Assembly: GCA_025506515.1 (NCBI GenBank)
Contig: CM046452.1
Location: 97,986,811 to 98,050,810, forward strand
Source of the DNA: Flaveria trinervia
Taxonomy: Eukaryota; Streptophyta; Magnoliopsida; Asterales; Asteraceae
DNA length: 64,000 nucleotides
Direction of reading: 5' to 3'
In this document: piece after piece, positions 23,305-37,300 of the stretch
Layout of the letters: each line of letters starts with the position of its first letter
How positions within the stretch are numbered: the first letter of the stretch is position 1
Notes under the pieces: generated by a model
Seen by the model: the letters and a program-made list of their open reading frames with translations, nothing else
Told to the model about the DNA's origin: nothing
Databases searched by the model: none
Position numbers and translations under genes: made by a program

Positions 23305-25170
23305 TCAATGGTGTTCCTTGATTTCAAAGAGACCATCTGGACCTGAAAACAAACACAAAGGATTAAGACCCAACCGATACTTGTAAACTACTTGTTTAAG
23401 TGATGTTCCTTATTTTCATAGGAAATCAAAATATACAAGACCAATCATTAGTTTTTTTAACATCATAAGCAACCCAGTTAAAAAGACTTGCTTCATTGCC
23501 ACAGATGGCCTTCAGAACTATCCATAACAAGTCCAGTTTTATGGTCCTAAATTAACCTCTCCTACTTATCAGGTTGATCTGGTTGAATGGTTTATTTTGT
23601 TAATTTGATCAAACCAAGAATGGTTCTTTCTTTTACGAACAGAATAGGTACAAATTTTAGAGGATGCCTGAAACATGTAACTGTGTAAGTGTGTTACAAT
23701 GAAATAAATATAACTTTCAGGAAACTTCAGAACCCAAAACATTTAAAAAAAACCAAAGCTGGGTGTTTAACATCCCATATGCTCATTTACCCCCTGAATT
23801 GAGTCATTTAGTCTGTAATGTTGTAAAGTGGAGTTTCAACATTCTACTAGTCAAGGCTCTTTAGGGTTATTGTTCGAGGTATTATGGACTTAGCTTTCCA
23901 GTTGAAAATTCTCAGTGGAAATAAGTGAGCTGTTTAACTGACAGTTTCTTTGTCCTACATTGTTAGGTACATTTTACAGTAGGAGCACAAGAGATGGGTT
24001 TTATGGCATGAAGGAAAAATGTAAGCTTGTTTAGTCACACAGGTATCAAAAGGAGATGTATAAGCAATATATATGATACGAAATAAATGAAAGTCGTACC
24101 CCATGGAAACTCCTTGTTACGAATGTGCAAGTATGGATACGGCTGCAAACATAGATTAAAAAAATCCACATAAGAGCTCAATAACAAAAACCAAGCTATT
24201 GCAAATGAAGTTAGAATCATTAGGCAGTCAATGATTTCAAAGTTCTACTCCCTACATCTAACAGTAACAGAATGCTCAACTTCTAGTCAAACGTCTAAAA
24301 TACGACGCAATAACCACAAAATTCAACTTCTAGTCAAACGTCTAAAATACGACGCAATAACCACAAAATCCGAGACCGTCATGAACCAAACACCAATAGT
24401 ATCAACTGTGTGACTACTAAAACGAGCAAAATGATAATTTGTTTTGCTTCAAAGGATACATATGGCATTTTTCAAGAAAACAGAAGGAGTGTTCAAATGG
24501 ATAATGGTGACACCAAACACATGACTACATGAACAACAGATCAAAGGAACTAAAGTAAAAACAACAAAATTAGTTGAACCACCATATCCTTCATCATAAA
24601 CTGCTTGTAGAAAAAAGAGAGTTTAAACAAAAACTGAACTTACAGGTGGTTCTTCGAAATGAGGATGGCCCTTGGATAGATTAACAAATGCAAGAATCGT
24701 GCAAGCAGCAATGCCTACATACGTAATCTTCTCCCATTTCGCCGCTTCACCTGTGTGCATATACGCAAACAAATCACGCCGACAATCGACACTACATGTT
24801 CAAATTTCAAATCAAAGTGCCCAAACGGAACAAATACAGGATCGAAAACAGCATTTTGAAATCGAAATACATGAGGAATCAGAGAATCGCATAATGAAAC
24901 CGTAATGTGACAGTTGTTAACCGGTCCTATCGTAACTTGACGTGATTATAAAAATACAATCAGATTTGAAAAAACATGAAATTTTGAAATATGATAGGCG
25001 ATCAAATTGGATATATAGATTATTGATGGTAGAATGAAATAGAGAAAAAACGTACGAGCTTCTTCATCAGCCGATGCGCCGGAAGAAAAGGCTCGCTTAG
25101 AAGCCGGATTGGGGCGCGAGCCACCACGAAGAGCCGCCCGTAGACTGGACCTTACAATCGCCGACGCCAT
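23305..25170 (-). CDS. COX6A: cytochrome c oxidase subunit 6a, mitochondrial
   Basis: Four coding exons on the minus strand: 25170-25056, 24750-24644, 24142-24100 and 23342-23305. All introns are GT-AG and phases match, giving a 100-residue protein, the usual plant length. Residues 1-30 (MASAIVRSSLRAALRGG...) are Arg/Ser/Ala-rich and look like a mitochondrial targeting peptide. One membrane helix, about residues 47-65 (ITYVGIAACTILAFVNL), is followed by the family signature HIRNKEFPWGPDGLFEIKEHH. COX6A is a nuclear-encoded small subunit of respiratory complex IV in the inner mitochondrial membrane. An in-frame ATG nine codons upstream (25197) would precede the targeting peptide; I prefer 25170 because the standard N-terminus starts there. 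The second intron (24143-24643) carries a 47-bp tandem duplication. Confidence 0.93.
24276..24369. repeat. 47-bp tandem duplication in COX6A intron 2
   Basis: Two perfect or near-perfect 47-base copies starting tcaacttctagtcaaacg at 24276 and 24323. Confidence 0.9.
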
Positions 25171-25197
25171 TTTTTCAACCTTCAACCAAACGAGCAA

Positions 25198-26447
25198 TTT
25201 CTGATTCTGATATTCACGTATGGGATTATGTCAGCTAAACAGGCCCAAATAACTAAAAGTTGTAAAAATAAATCCAGTAAAATTTTCTATGTAAGAAATA
25301 ATTGTTACTTAGTAAAGTCGGTAATGTATCTCTCCTGTGTCTTCTAAATCTATGATGCGTTTGAATAGATTGTTAATAAAAATATATAAGTCGATTTAAT
25401 AAAAACTTGTGAAGTAAGAATAAATTATGGTAGGGTTCAATAATAGATGGTAATAAGAATGGATGTTATGAATTCAAATGATTAGTTTGAATCAGTTAAT
25501 GAAACCAACCACCTCAAGATGACCATTTCAATGGAGATTTGGTTTTTTTATGGAGACACGTGTTTAATACTCACTAGGTAAACATTTGCGGGTGACCAAC
25601 ACATGATGATGATCGAAAATAAAGTGTAATGTGATCGTGAGGTGGAGATAGTAATTGGACACCACCTCTGGGCTTGGTTTTAGGTCTATGAGTCAATTGT
25701 CTCTTGCAATAAAGAAACTTTTTTGGATTGATTTGTTTTAGGTTTAAGTTTGGGCCTGTTGGTCCTGGGTTATTAGTTATGACAAACTTGGGCTTCCTAG
25801 ATCCTAGCTACCAACATTGATATCCAAATTTTAAGTCTACCAGGGAATAGGATCAAAAGGGTGTATGATTCTCTTTCATTTCCAAACTGGTTTGGTTTTA
25901 GACTTTTAATGTACTGAAGTGAACCAAACCGGCTTCCAAGTGAAAAATAATCAATTCTAGCTTATAACTTCCAAGTGAAAAATAATCAATTCTAGTTTAT
26001 TTTAGTTTCAACCAGATGTAAACTAGTTTTAATGTATAATAAAAAATGATCTCAAACCATTAGGTTTGATTGGTTACCATACATACAAGTTCATTACCTG
26101 GGGGATAGCTCCTGGTTACAAACCGATTCAAGCTCCAAAACGGATTATTAGAGATTTAGGGTAAGTTAGCTATTCGCAAGAGAAATCACTTTCACCGAGT
26201 GAGGTGATATGCAACTGAAGACGTCTTGTCTCAAGTGCATATTGTCAAAGTTTGGGCTCAAACAGGATATACAAACACATTATATCAAAAACTTTGATTC
26301 GTAGTAATCATCTCAAATACATATAATAGAAACGTCTGCAATCAAATGCATTCGAATACAAAAGATGCTTAAAATAGCAAGTACTAAAAACAACATACTA
26401 GTGATAGTAAAGTAATAATGCTGCCACATCAACCAGAACTTAACCAC
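25198..26447. other. spacer between alpha-tubulin and COX6A
   Basis: This holds the COX6A promoter region and the alpha-tubulin 3' UTR (both genes read leftwards). A short direct repeat, cttccaagtgaaaaataatcaattctag, occurs twice at about 25934-25995. No further gene is seen. Confidence 0.6.
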
Positions 26448-28692
26448 TCAGTATTCCTCCTCATCCTCGTCTTCACCCTCGCCCGATTCAAGACCAACTT
26501 CTTCATAATCCTTCTCCAATGCAGCCAAATCCTCACGAGCTTCAGAGAACTCACCTTCCTCCATCCCCTCACCCACATACCAGTGAACAAAAGCCCGCTT
26601 TGCATACATGAGATCAAACTTATGATCAATGCGGGAGAACACCTCAGCAACACTTGTAGAGTTTGAAATCATGCACACTGCCCTCTGCACCTTAGCGAGA
26701 TCCCCACCAGGAACAACGCTTGGTGACTGGTAGTTAATACCACATTTGAATCCAGTTGGGCACCAGTCAACAAACTGAATGGTCCGTTTGGTCTTAATGG
26801 TTCCAACAGCTGCATTCACGTCCTTGGGTGCAACATCTCCCCTGTACATCAAACAGCAGCCATGTACTTACCATGGCGGGGATCACACTTAGCCATCATA
26901 GACGATGGCTCAAATGCAGTGTTTGTGATCTCAGCAACTGACAGCTGTTCATGGTATGCTTTCTCGGAGGAGATAACAGGGGCGTAAGATGAAAGCATGA
27001 AGTGAATCCTTGGGTAAGGTACAAGATTTGTTTGAAACTCAGTAACATCCACATTCAAAGCTCCATCAAACCTCAGAGAGGTGGTCAATGAAGAAATCAC
27101 CTGAGAAATCAATCGGTTAAGATTGGTGTAGGTGGGGCGCTCAATATCAAGAGAACGCCTGCAGATATCATAGATAGCTTCATTGTCAAGCAACACGGAG
27201 ACATCAGTATGCTCCAAGAGAGAGTGGGTGGAAAGCACACTGTTATATGGCTCAACAACAGAGGTTGAAACTTGAGGTGAAGGGTACACAGTAAATCCCA
27301 GCTTTGACTTTTTCCCATAGTCAACCGATAATCGCTCCAACAGAAGAGAACCAAGACCAGAACCAGTCCCTCCACCCACAGCATTGAACACTAGGAAACC
27401 CTGAAGACCAGTGCAGTTGTCAGCAAGCTTCCTGATGCGGTCAAGACATAGATCAACAATCTCTTTTCCAACTGTAACATCACAAATTGAATCATTAATT
27501 AATATATTAAAAGTTAACATAAATAAAAGAATGTTAAAAAGAATGATAGGATATTTACTGGTATAGTGGCCTCGTGCAAAGTTGTTGGCAGCGTCTTCTT
27601 TCCCACTGATGAGTTGTTCAGGGTGAAAAAGTTGGCGGTATGTTCCGGTCCTCACTTCATCAATGACAGTGGGCTCAAGATCTACAAAAATGGCACGAGG
27701 AACATGTTTCCCAGCACCTGTTTCGCTGAAGAAAGTATTGAAGGCGTCATCGCCACCTCCAACAGTTTTGTCACTTGGCATCTGGCCATCAGGCTGTCAC
27801 AAAACACACAAAGATGTTCAAATATAGAACAGATTACTCCAACAAAAACACTAAAAAAACAAGTTAACAAAGGCACATTGCACAAATTAGACAGAATATT
27901 CAACAGAGGTAAAAAGACCAAACACACGAAAACACTAGCCGCCATAACCAACCATAGCACAATACCACATCTACTACATGATGCAACTTATCTGATTAAC
28001 CATAGTTCACATCTCCTTGCTACAAGAAGTAAAATAACTCATCATCAGATCCTGCACTTTACCATCAAGACACATACATGACAATAACATCAACACCAAC
28101 ATCCAGAACAGCAAATGAAGACAACGAAGAAATCCATACAACAACATCAAATGTTCATAGAATGTATATAAATAAGCACCACAAACCGTAGATCTAAGCA
28201 TCAACCATACATTATCATCAAAACGTATACAAAACAATTGCATCGACATCCACAACACCAATGCAGGCCATGAAGAAATCGACACAAGAACATCAGATCG
28301 GTATAAATCTGAACCATAAACCACAGATCTAACCATCCGAAACTTACTTAACATCAGAGTCATTCAACATCGTAGAATCCTTACACATTCACATTATCAT
28401 TCCACAAATCACTACAAAAACACGATCTCCACACATTAAGCTAAAAACCACAGCACGGATCAGGCATACACAGATTCAAAACGACCAAAAAAACCAAAGT
28501 CACGTCAAATCCAACACCGTACAGTCATAATCCACCAAAACAACACACAAAAACCTTAGATCTGTTAATAAACAAAAAAAGAAGAAGAAAGATGAATACC
28601 TGAATCCCATGCTCGAGGCAGTAGAGTTCCCAGCATGAATTTCCAACCTGAATACCGGCCTGACCGATATGAACAGAAATGCACTCTCTCAT
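26448..28692 (-). CDS. TUA: alpha-tubulin, frameshifted by one missing base
   Basis: Three coding exons on the minus strand: 28692-28600, 27793-27559 and 27471-26448, with GT-AG introns at 28599-27794 and 27558-27472. The product is the microtubule alpha subunit: N-terminal MRECISVHIGQAG, Lys-40 region MPSDKT, GTP-binding GGGTGSG and an acidic C-terminus ending in Tyr. Coding length is 93+235+1024=1352 bases, one short of the 1353 needed for 450 codons plus stop. The missing base falls at about 26856-26859, at the conserved Cys315-Cys316 pair: the frame reads KYMAAV then stop, and the rest resumes in another frame from MYRGD to the natural end. No other damage is seen. It is either a very young pseudogene or a consensus error. 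Confidence 0.92.
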
Positions 28693-31374
28693 TGTCGTTA
28701 AAAATGGAGAAGGAGGAGATTTAGGGGTTGAATTGAGGGGGAGATATTTGAAGGGGCGTTTATGAAGACGCCTCTCAAATGGATTTGATTTGAAAATGGA
28801 TTGTGATGTCGGTTTCTGATATTGGTGGGTTTAAATATGCAACAGAGAACGTGGGTCTGTGATGATGCGTCGGTTGCCACAAATATACGGTTGATTCAAA
28901 TAATATCCCGACTTTTGCTCGATTCCCTAAATAAAGTTCAGGCCCACCCGCCCATGTGAGTGTTGAATTGTTTAACAGTTTAATTATTATTGTAGTTAAA
29001 AACAGAATATAGATTTTGATTGAAGTTATTTATTTTTGGGTGAACATTGTTAATTTGAATTGAATTGGAACGATGTTAGACTAGTCAACAAAATGAAGAA
29101 AAAAAGTATATAAAGTTGTTTAACAAGTTGCGTTTTTTTCTATACACAGAAAGTTAATTATAGTAGTTTACAACTTTCTTTCTGTTTGTAGAATATAACA
29201 AAAAATTTACAAACTTTTAAATTTGATTTAATGAAATTGTAAATATAGTCCATGTGATAATCATATTGCAAGTTTGGACTTCAGATTTTAAAATTTATAA
29301 AATTTAATCCAAACAATTAAGAGTTTGTTATAAATTTAATTTTTACCATTAGTGTCGGTTACTTTTAATGATATGGGTATTAAATCTACCATATAATCAA
29401 ACCTTAGAAACTACTTGTGCAATTTTCACTAAAAATAAAAAAATAAAAATAAAAATTTAGAAAACTTAGAACAATTTTTAAAAATTCAAATAAACATCAA
29501 TGATAAAATTCAATAATCATTAAAAAATAAAATAAGGTTAAAATAAATCAAGTAATTTACAAGTAAAAATAAAAGGCATAAAAATAAAAAAAAAGAAAAA
29601 TATTGAAAAAGAAGTATGTCGATCCTTTAACTTTAGTTTTAGTTTTTTTAAAAACATGACAGAAGAGAGAGAGCATATAACAGAAGAGAGAAAGCACATG
29701 GCAGAGGAGTAAAATAAACAAATAAAAACCAAGTAAAATTAAAAAAATCAAATAAACATTTATAAAATTTAATATACATATAAAAAATGGAAATAAAGTT
29801 AAAAATTATTTGATTTCATGTTTTTGGTTTTTCTATTTATACTTTCATAAAAATTTTGGTTTATTCAATTTAATCATGACATATGAACTTAATCAAAATA
29901 AGAATAAATAATAATTTAAGCTTTTTTTCTTTCTCCTTTTCTAATTTTATATGCCTTTTATTTTTACTTGTATTAACATTTTAAATTTAATTTAATTTTA
30001 TAACATTTATTTTACTTTCATAACTATTATTGAATTTCATTTAATTTAATTTTTTGAATTTTATTTTATTTTTTCAAAAATTTATTTTATTTTTAATATA
30101 GTTTTTTAAGTTTAGAGAAAAATGCACAATTGGTCTCTATGGTTTAATAATATTGCAGATTTTGTCCCCAGATCATTAAAAACTAACTGATACTAATAAT
30201 GAAAACTAAATTTGCAACATACTTACACATGTATGAATTAAATTTATAATTTTGAAAATCTAAGGACCAAACTTGTAATATTATAAAAAACAGAGACTAT
30301 TTTTATAATTTTGTCTTTGATGTAAATTATCATTTACTATTAAATCAAATAGCAAGGTTCGTACTATACATAATATAACTTTTAACTCATTAACTTAGTT
30401 ACTTTAAAAAAAAGGAGTTAATTTGTGATTGTGCTTAATTTTTTTGTAGCATTCTAGTATAAACTTTGTCAAAAACGAAATTGTATTTAAAATATATTAT
30501 TTGTGGGTATCATGTGTTAAGTCTATAACAATGACATGCTTATACCTTGAAAAATGAAACAGGTATCAATCGAGCCATATTGATACAGTTATATAACTAT
30601 TTTATATTTATATCTCGATCTCCAAAATCGAGTTGCCACAACTTCATATATTTTTTTTATTTACTTAGCCACGTAAATATCACCGTCGCAACACGTGTAA
30701 CAAAGTTCACAACCACACCTGATCACACAAGTTGTTTTCCTAATTTATACATAAAAGACTTAACTGTAAAACTACTAATTTAAAAAAAATCAACTTAAGA
30801 AAACTATCTTATTCTTTCATCAAACAAATATCACGGTTAAATCTGAATAGCATTTTACCTTTTATTCTCCTTATTTCCTTCTTTTCATTTTTTTCTTTTA
30901 AATTTGATTAGGTATGTTTTTCTAGAAAAACATTCAAAACGGATTTTGTGAGGAAATAGTAGGATAGAAGAGCGTTTTGGGACAAATTTTTTTGAACTTT
31001 TAGAACTGTTGTGAGTTGTGATAAGGTGACAAAGGTGACAGTGCATTTCTCATTGTGGTTGCTCCAATATAGGAGTTAGTTACACAAATGGTCTTTTTAT
31101 ATATTGTTTTACGAATTATGTCCTTTAGTAAGAAAAATATACGGTTTTGATGTATGCATGTAGTCTTCGAAATGAGCTTCAAAATTCAGATTTATGCAGG
31201 TACATCACCTAGTTTTTATCTCCAATTGTGTATGTATGCAGCCTTAATGGAAAACCTAGTTCAGTGCAATTAGTTAAGACAGTTGATTACATTGGGATGA
31301 ACCCTAGAAAAAAAAAAGCACAGCTGTATTGAATTAAAGTTAGTTACAAAAAGAATCAAATTGAATCTGACAAT
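28693..31374. other. AT-rich spacer between kinesin-8 and alpha-tubulin
   Basis: 28693-28950 is the tubulin 5' UTR and promoter region. The rest is AT-rich with no supportable gene. 30118-30310 contains phrases like tggtctctatggttt and an inverted partner (aaaacagagactat), typical of a degraded non-autonomous plant repeat. Confidence 0.5.
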
Positions 31375-34300
31375 TTATACAGGTGAACTACCAACTGATG
31401 ACAGATTAGTATCTGCGCTTAAAAGTGTATCAAATGGAGAACCAATCTTGGATACATTTATGACACTGGGTTGTGGAAATACACTCTTACAGTTGGCAGG
31501 TGCAGACACGCGGGTCGGACTGTTGTGGTTCATCATCTGCCCTCTTAAGGGATCTTCACTGCAACTAGGTCCACCCTCATGTGAGATCTTATTCCATTCA
31601 TCCTGCATTTCCATAATACAAGAATTCCATTCACTCCAAAGTCCGAATATGTAAATTGGCATACAACTGAAATCATACCTTAGGCTTAGGAGATGCATAT
31701 GAAGTCCGAGTTAGCCTCGAACATGTAGATGGGGATTGATGTGACATGAAGTAATATGATGAATGGTGTTCCTCCCTACAATATGTGTGGGTCACGTCCC
31801 CGTATTCTTGGTTTTGTGGGAATGTTCTAGAAGGATTAGCGTATGACTGGGTTACACGAGTAGATCTTTCATGCCCCATCTTCCATGAATCTGTCAAACC
31901 CAACTGGGGTGCCATTGTCCAGTCTTCAATTGTTATACCTTGCTTGGCAGCAAGCTTAAGCAATTCCTTCTCATCTAATCCTAACCCCATAAGCAGATTC
32001 CATAGATTTCTTTGTGTTTCCCTCTGATTGTGAATCACTTGATCCCTCATTGCAATTTCAAACTGGAGCTCAGTATTAGTCATCCCCTACATTTACAATA
32101 AAACCAACTGTTATCTTCAAATATTTTACTAAATATATGTAGGTGTGTTCAATACATAACCAATTTTAAGTAGAGAACCACATTAGCACTTATACCTAGT
32201 GCTAACCAGCTATAATGGGACTTTGGGAGAGAGAAAGAGAGGCGGTTGTGTGGTTATCATAGTTGTCAATAGCGAGTAACGGTAAATAGCGACAAACCAC
32301 CTATATGCTACGTAGCGAATAGCGGTAAATAGCAACCGCTATTTCTTGTTTAGCGATTAAGTAGAATAATATGTAAGATTGTTTTACATTCAATAGATAA
32401 GCATGTTTAGTAATAAAGTAGTAGGAAATCTAAGCAAAGACCCCCAAAATAGCTGAAATACTTGATTACTAATCATCTAAATCTCATATTTACCAAATAA
32501 AAAAAATAAAAATAAAAAAAAATAAAAAATACCGCTATGTAGTCGCTATTTACAAATAGCGACCGAATGACGCCACGCTACATAGCGCGCTATAACGGTC
32601 GCTATAGCCGCTATTGACAACATGGGTGGTTATCTACTTAACTCAGTTGTGTAGTTATATACCTACATACATATACATACACATACACATATATGTATGC
32701 TTCCTAATATATGTTTACCAGGAGTCTATATTGACTGAGGATACGTAAATAGGTTTTATTAGCATTATTGCGTATGGCCTCATCAATCATCTCCTGTAAT
32801 TGACATCGGTGTTTCTCATTGGCTTCAATTTCCTGTGACAAATAACACATTTCAAATGTGTTAGTCAAATGACACCTATTAAAACCCGTGCTATAGGAAA
32901 ATGAGAGCACCTTTTTATAAATGACACCAGTCTGATCATTGTCACGGATATTGTCCAGAACTAGCTGTCGCCTTAACATTAAAGCCTGTACAACTGTTCC
33001 ATCATTTTCGATGGCCTGTTTTCAAAGAAAAAAGTTGTTCAGTGTCTGGGAAAAGAATTGGATTTGTTAGTAGACATTATACCTGCTGCTTTGCGATACC
33101 ATCATCAAGATGTTGCAACTCTGTTCGATTTCTAAGATTAGTTTCCTCAAGTTCAAACAAGGCTTTCTGTAAGTTTATCCGTTCTTGGACATTTTCACTG
33201 GTTTCCTGGCTCAATGCGTTTAACCAAGATAATTCATCATCCATTGGTCTTTCAGTAGGTTTGGTGTTCAGTTGTGTTTCCTTTTCAGCTAGTTGTGTCT
33301 TCAACTGACTAACCTCTGTCTGTAGGAACAAAATGCATCAGTAACTGCAACTAACAGGTTACTGGACCTTAAAAAATAAATAATTACTAAAGTTGAACAA
33401 ACCACAAAATTTACAATGATCTAACAAAGACCTTACCTGAAGACTGTCAATCATACGTTGATAATCCGATACATGGGTATCAACTGTGCCAATATTTTTC
33501 TGGAAAAACACAAATATCACTACCATTCAGATAATTATGAGTATCAAAAGCACACTTACAACTGTTACCTGGATGTGTGTTTTGATTTCCTTAGCTCGGT
33601 CTGCATATTTCAAGGTATTAACAGTGTGGTGATATTGATTATCTGCTGGTGATATAGTTGCAATCATGACCGTTTGAGAATTGCCACTCAAGCCAACTTT
33701 AAGAATTCGAGTCAACTTGCTGAAAAAATAGTGAATTAGTCAAGCGATGCTAAGGAAATAAGGAATTGCGCTAAGCTATTTGTTAGCATCCTACCTATTA
33801 CGATAAGGGACATATGCTAGCCCCTTTTTATGTTGTTTTCCCAAAGCATTTATACAGTTTGCCAAAGCAAGAAGTGATCGGTTTATATTGGCACCATCTC
33901 TTAATTTCTGCCCACCATTATTTGTTTCAGAAGCCCGTTCACTGCAAGCATCATTGGTATATTTTACAATCAAACAGTTTGAACTCATACAAAAATTATA
34001 TATTGCAAAAGTTTATACCTCCCAGCAAGATCCACAAGTGCAAGTTTACCACGTATAACTTGACTACGATACTTCTTTTTTTGTTTTCTAAGCACAGTTA
34101 TTTCCAGAACTGCATGTGAGCTATATTAAAACAAGCAAAAGGCATATCAGGACTTACATAAAACAAATATAAACTAAAAATACAATTTGAAACTTGAATG
34201 CACATTCTCCAAATGAGTGCATTAACTCACCGTGACGATGTCACATTGGCATCTGTGCTATCAGTTTTACGCCTACTGTTCCCAATATTTAAAAGCTCAA

Positions 34301-37300
34301 GAATCTTATCAGCTGAGTTGACCTGAGACAATTCAAGCTGGTAAAAAACCTAACTAAGAATATGGACTTAATTCGTTAAATAATACAAGTAAGATGTTTA
34401 ACCTTGATACATCTTAGGCCAGCTACAATTATTCCCTGCTCTGGGTCCTCCCTGAGTTCCAAATGACCAGATGATTTTTCAAGTAGATCATAGATTACCT
34501 AATTTCATACCAGATAACAACCTCTATAATAGAGAAATAGATATAATGAGGTTTGACTTAAGAGAGGATATCAGCAGGTTTATACCTCATTGTAGACTTC
34601 AAGGTAAGAACAAGTAACTTCAAATACATCAGAGCTCTTATCATTTTTTATAAAATCAAATATTGTGTGTAGACTTAGAACCATCAGGCCTGGGTCACCT
34701 TCAGTTCCTACCATTGTATAGGTTTTTCCACTGAAATAAAGACTTATGTTATGCTTGAGATAAATTAAATCACAAGTACCAAACAGAACATATGGAAGTA
34801 TGGAACCATATTTTATACAGAAGATTTTTCAGTGGGGCAAAAGGTCCCCACACTAGTAAAATTATACGACCGAATGAAGGATTTATCACTAAATGTTAAA
34901 GAAAATACACATAAATTAGAAGAAACTAAACAGATAGAGCATAAGTACTTTTAAGAAATTACAATTACCATGGAGCAGTAAGAGATTGCATGGAATTGAA
35001 AATATTTTAATAGAAGAAATATAGAAATTACCATGACAAAATCAATCAAAAACCAAAGCACAGCTTTGTCCTAAAAAAACAGGTGACAGAACCATAAGAA
35101 TAATACCATCGAGGGACAAAAAAACAGATTGTTCACACCAATAAAAATCCTCTTTTTTTTCTCTTATATCTTCCCTTTGTTTAAATCACATTTCACATTG
35201 AAGACACGGATTTGGCGCACACTCGACATGAACAAGATGAAGCAACCAGTAAGATTAGTATACATCCAAATCCCATCCACAATAAAGTAAAGTCAGGGCA
35301 TACAAAAAAATTAGACTTTACTTCAGTATGATGCTTATTTTTGTTTGTTTCTTATAACAGAAGTAGATAATTGATTCAGAAGGCTGTTCTATAGATTACT
35401 AGATTTATTCATCTTGTTACAGATTTTGACTATTAGATCTGTTATTATATAAAAATAACATGGAATCAACAACCTAGCGTAGTAACAAAATGACTGGGAA
35501 AACTCTTAATGATTAGCATAAAAACCAATGGAACGGTCTTTTCTTGTTCAACTTAGAGAAGAAGAGGAAAAAACTACATGTCTGTTTAAAGATGGAGCAA
35601 CTGGAGAAAAGAAAGACACAACTGTTGTTTAAGATTCACTGTCACAGCTCAACCAGTATGGAAATCTGTGCATCCTTTATAATCTTTATACTCATGTAAT
35701 TGTGTTATTTCTCAAATTCCTTGTGCTTTCTTGCAGTAACACAAACTCATCACAATTTCTAATAGGACGGTGCTCAAATTTATGCATCTTAGTGATGAAT
35801 AATGTTCTCGCCAGTGTTACTGAACATATCATTTGTGATTACCATTTCACCATATTAGGTGTAGGACAGATTTAGATTAATTAGCACATAATCATCCCAG
35901 GCTTGTGGAGTTGTTGTTAACTGGTGAAATGCTAAGAATGTGTCAATGAGCAAGTGGTAGAAGTTGCAAGCCATCCAACCTCGTAGGTCATCTTCTGGCT
36001 ATGGAGTTCACGCTGATATGTTGCAGAAATATCAATTCAGAATTTCAGACCAAGAACATGACTCCAGAAGCTTATTTCTTTTTAGTTTCTGCATAAAATT
36101 ATGTAGTAACACTATTGCAGACCACCTTAGTTTGAAGTTTATTATTTTCCTCCATTGTCTTATTAAGCTGATTAGCTATGAAATTGACATTTTGGTTCAA
36201 TAATGACTCAACTCTCAAGCACTTTTAAACAGGCATGTAAGCAACCTGGTAATTTAGTATTTTACATACAATATGTCAGTGGTGCAAGGGGGAGCTGAAT
36301 GTATTAGCTGATTACCTTCCAGTTGACCCATACGCAAACACAGTCGCATTAAGACCATGAACTACCCCTGAGATTGTAGAAGATATACTTCTCTCGTAAA
36401 CATCCTGCATATAACATCATTATGAAACTAGGACCATTATCATTGGAAAAAGAAGTGAAATATATTACGAAGACAACAGAAACACATAATGGCCAATATC
36501 CTGTGATATCTTGAAACCAATATAATGATTTTTATCAAGATCAGTAAAACAATAGCATGTGGGACTCTTCACATGTTTTAATGTTAACATCTTAAGGCCA
36601 TTAAATTTGTGAAAGAGAACAAGAGTTGTAAGATATGGATGTTTTGGAGATCCAGTATACTTATTTGGACATCCAAACTAACATTAATATTTAAGGTAAA
36701 TACACTTTCAGATATACATGTATTGCATGACCTGCTATGTACATTTTGTCAAATTAGACAGGACAAGTTCAAGAACACATTAATCACCAATTATATTAAC
36801 AATAGACTATTAACTGTATATTTTCATATAATTCCATGGAGGTTACGAGTTACGACTCAATAAACATGAGACCCAATTTGAAGAATGTTAAAAATATTAA
36901 CATGATAGAAACCTGGTAATAACGTGTTATCTAGAGATCAGAAATGGTCAAACACAACAATCCCAAGGCATTTACGATGCTTAAATTGAAAAGGTAGACA
37001 CTTTCATCAAATTGAAGGCTATTTAGAGTAATGGGAAACATCCAAAAGCATTGCTTTTACTCCACATTTCATTTTCAACCTCTGCCATGTGCCCACAACT
37101 CCTCAACATCCCCATACACCATAAAAAATACTATGTCTAGCACAAATCCACATCAATATGGTTTTCCTTGTTGTTTTTCCATTTTATCTAGCAAGATTTT
37201 GTATGAAATACTCAAATCATCTATGAAATTTCAACATATATGAAATCCAAATACTTAGAGTCAGGTTAAAATAGACATGCTTTCCATCCATATTATCAGC

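Noticed and set aside
31361..32027. Plus-strand frames over the kinesin 3' exons
   Set aside because: The minus strand gives in-phase exons with kinesin-8 tail motifs; the plus frames have no domain.
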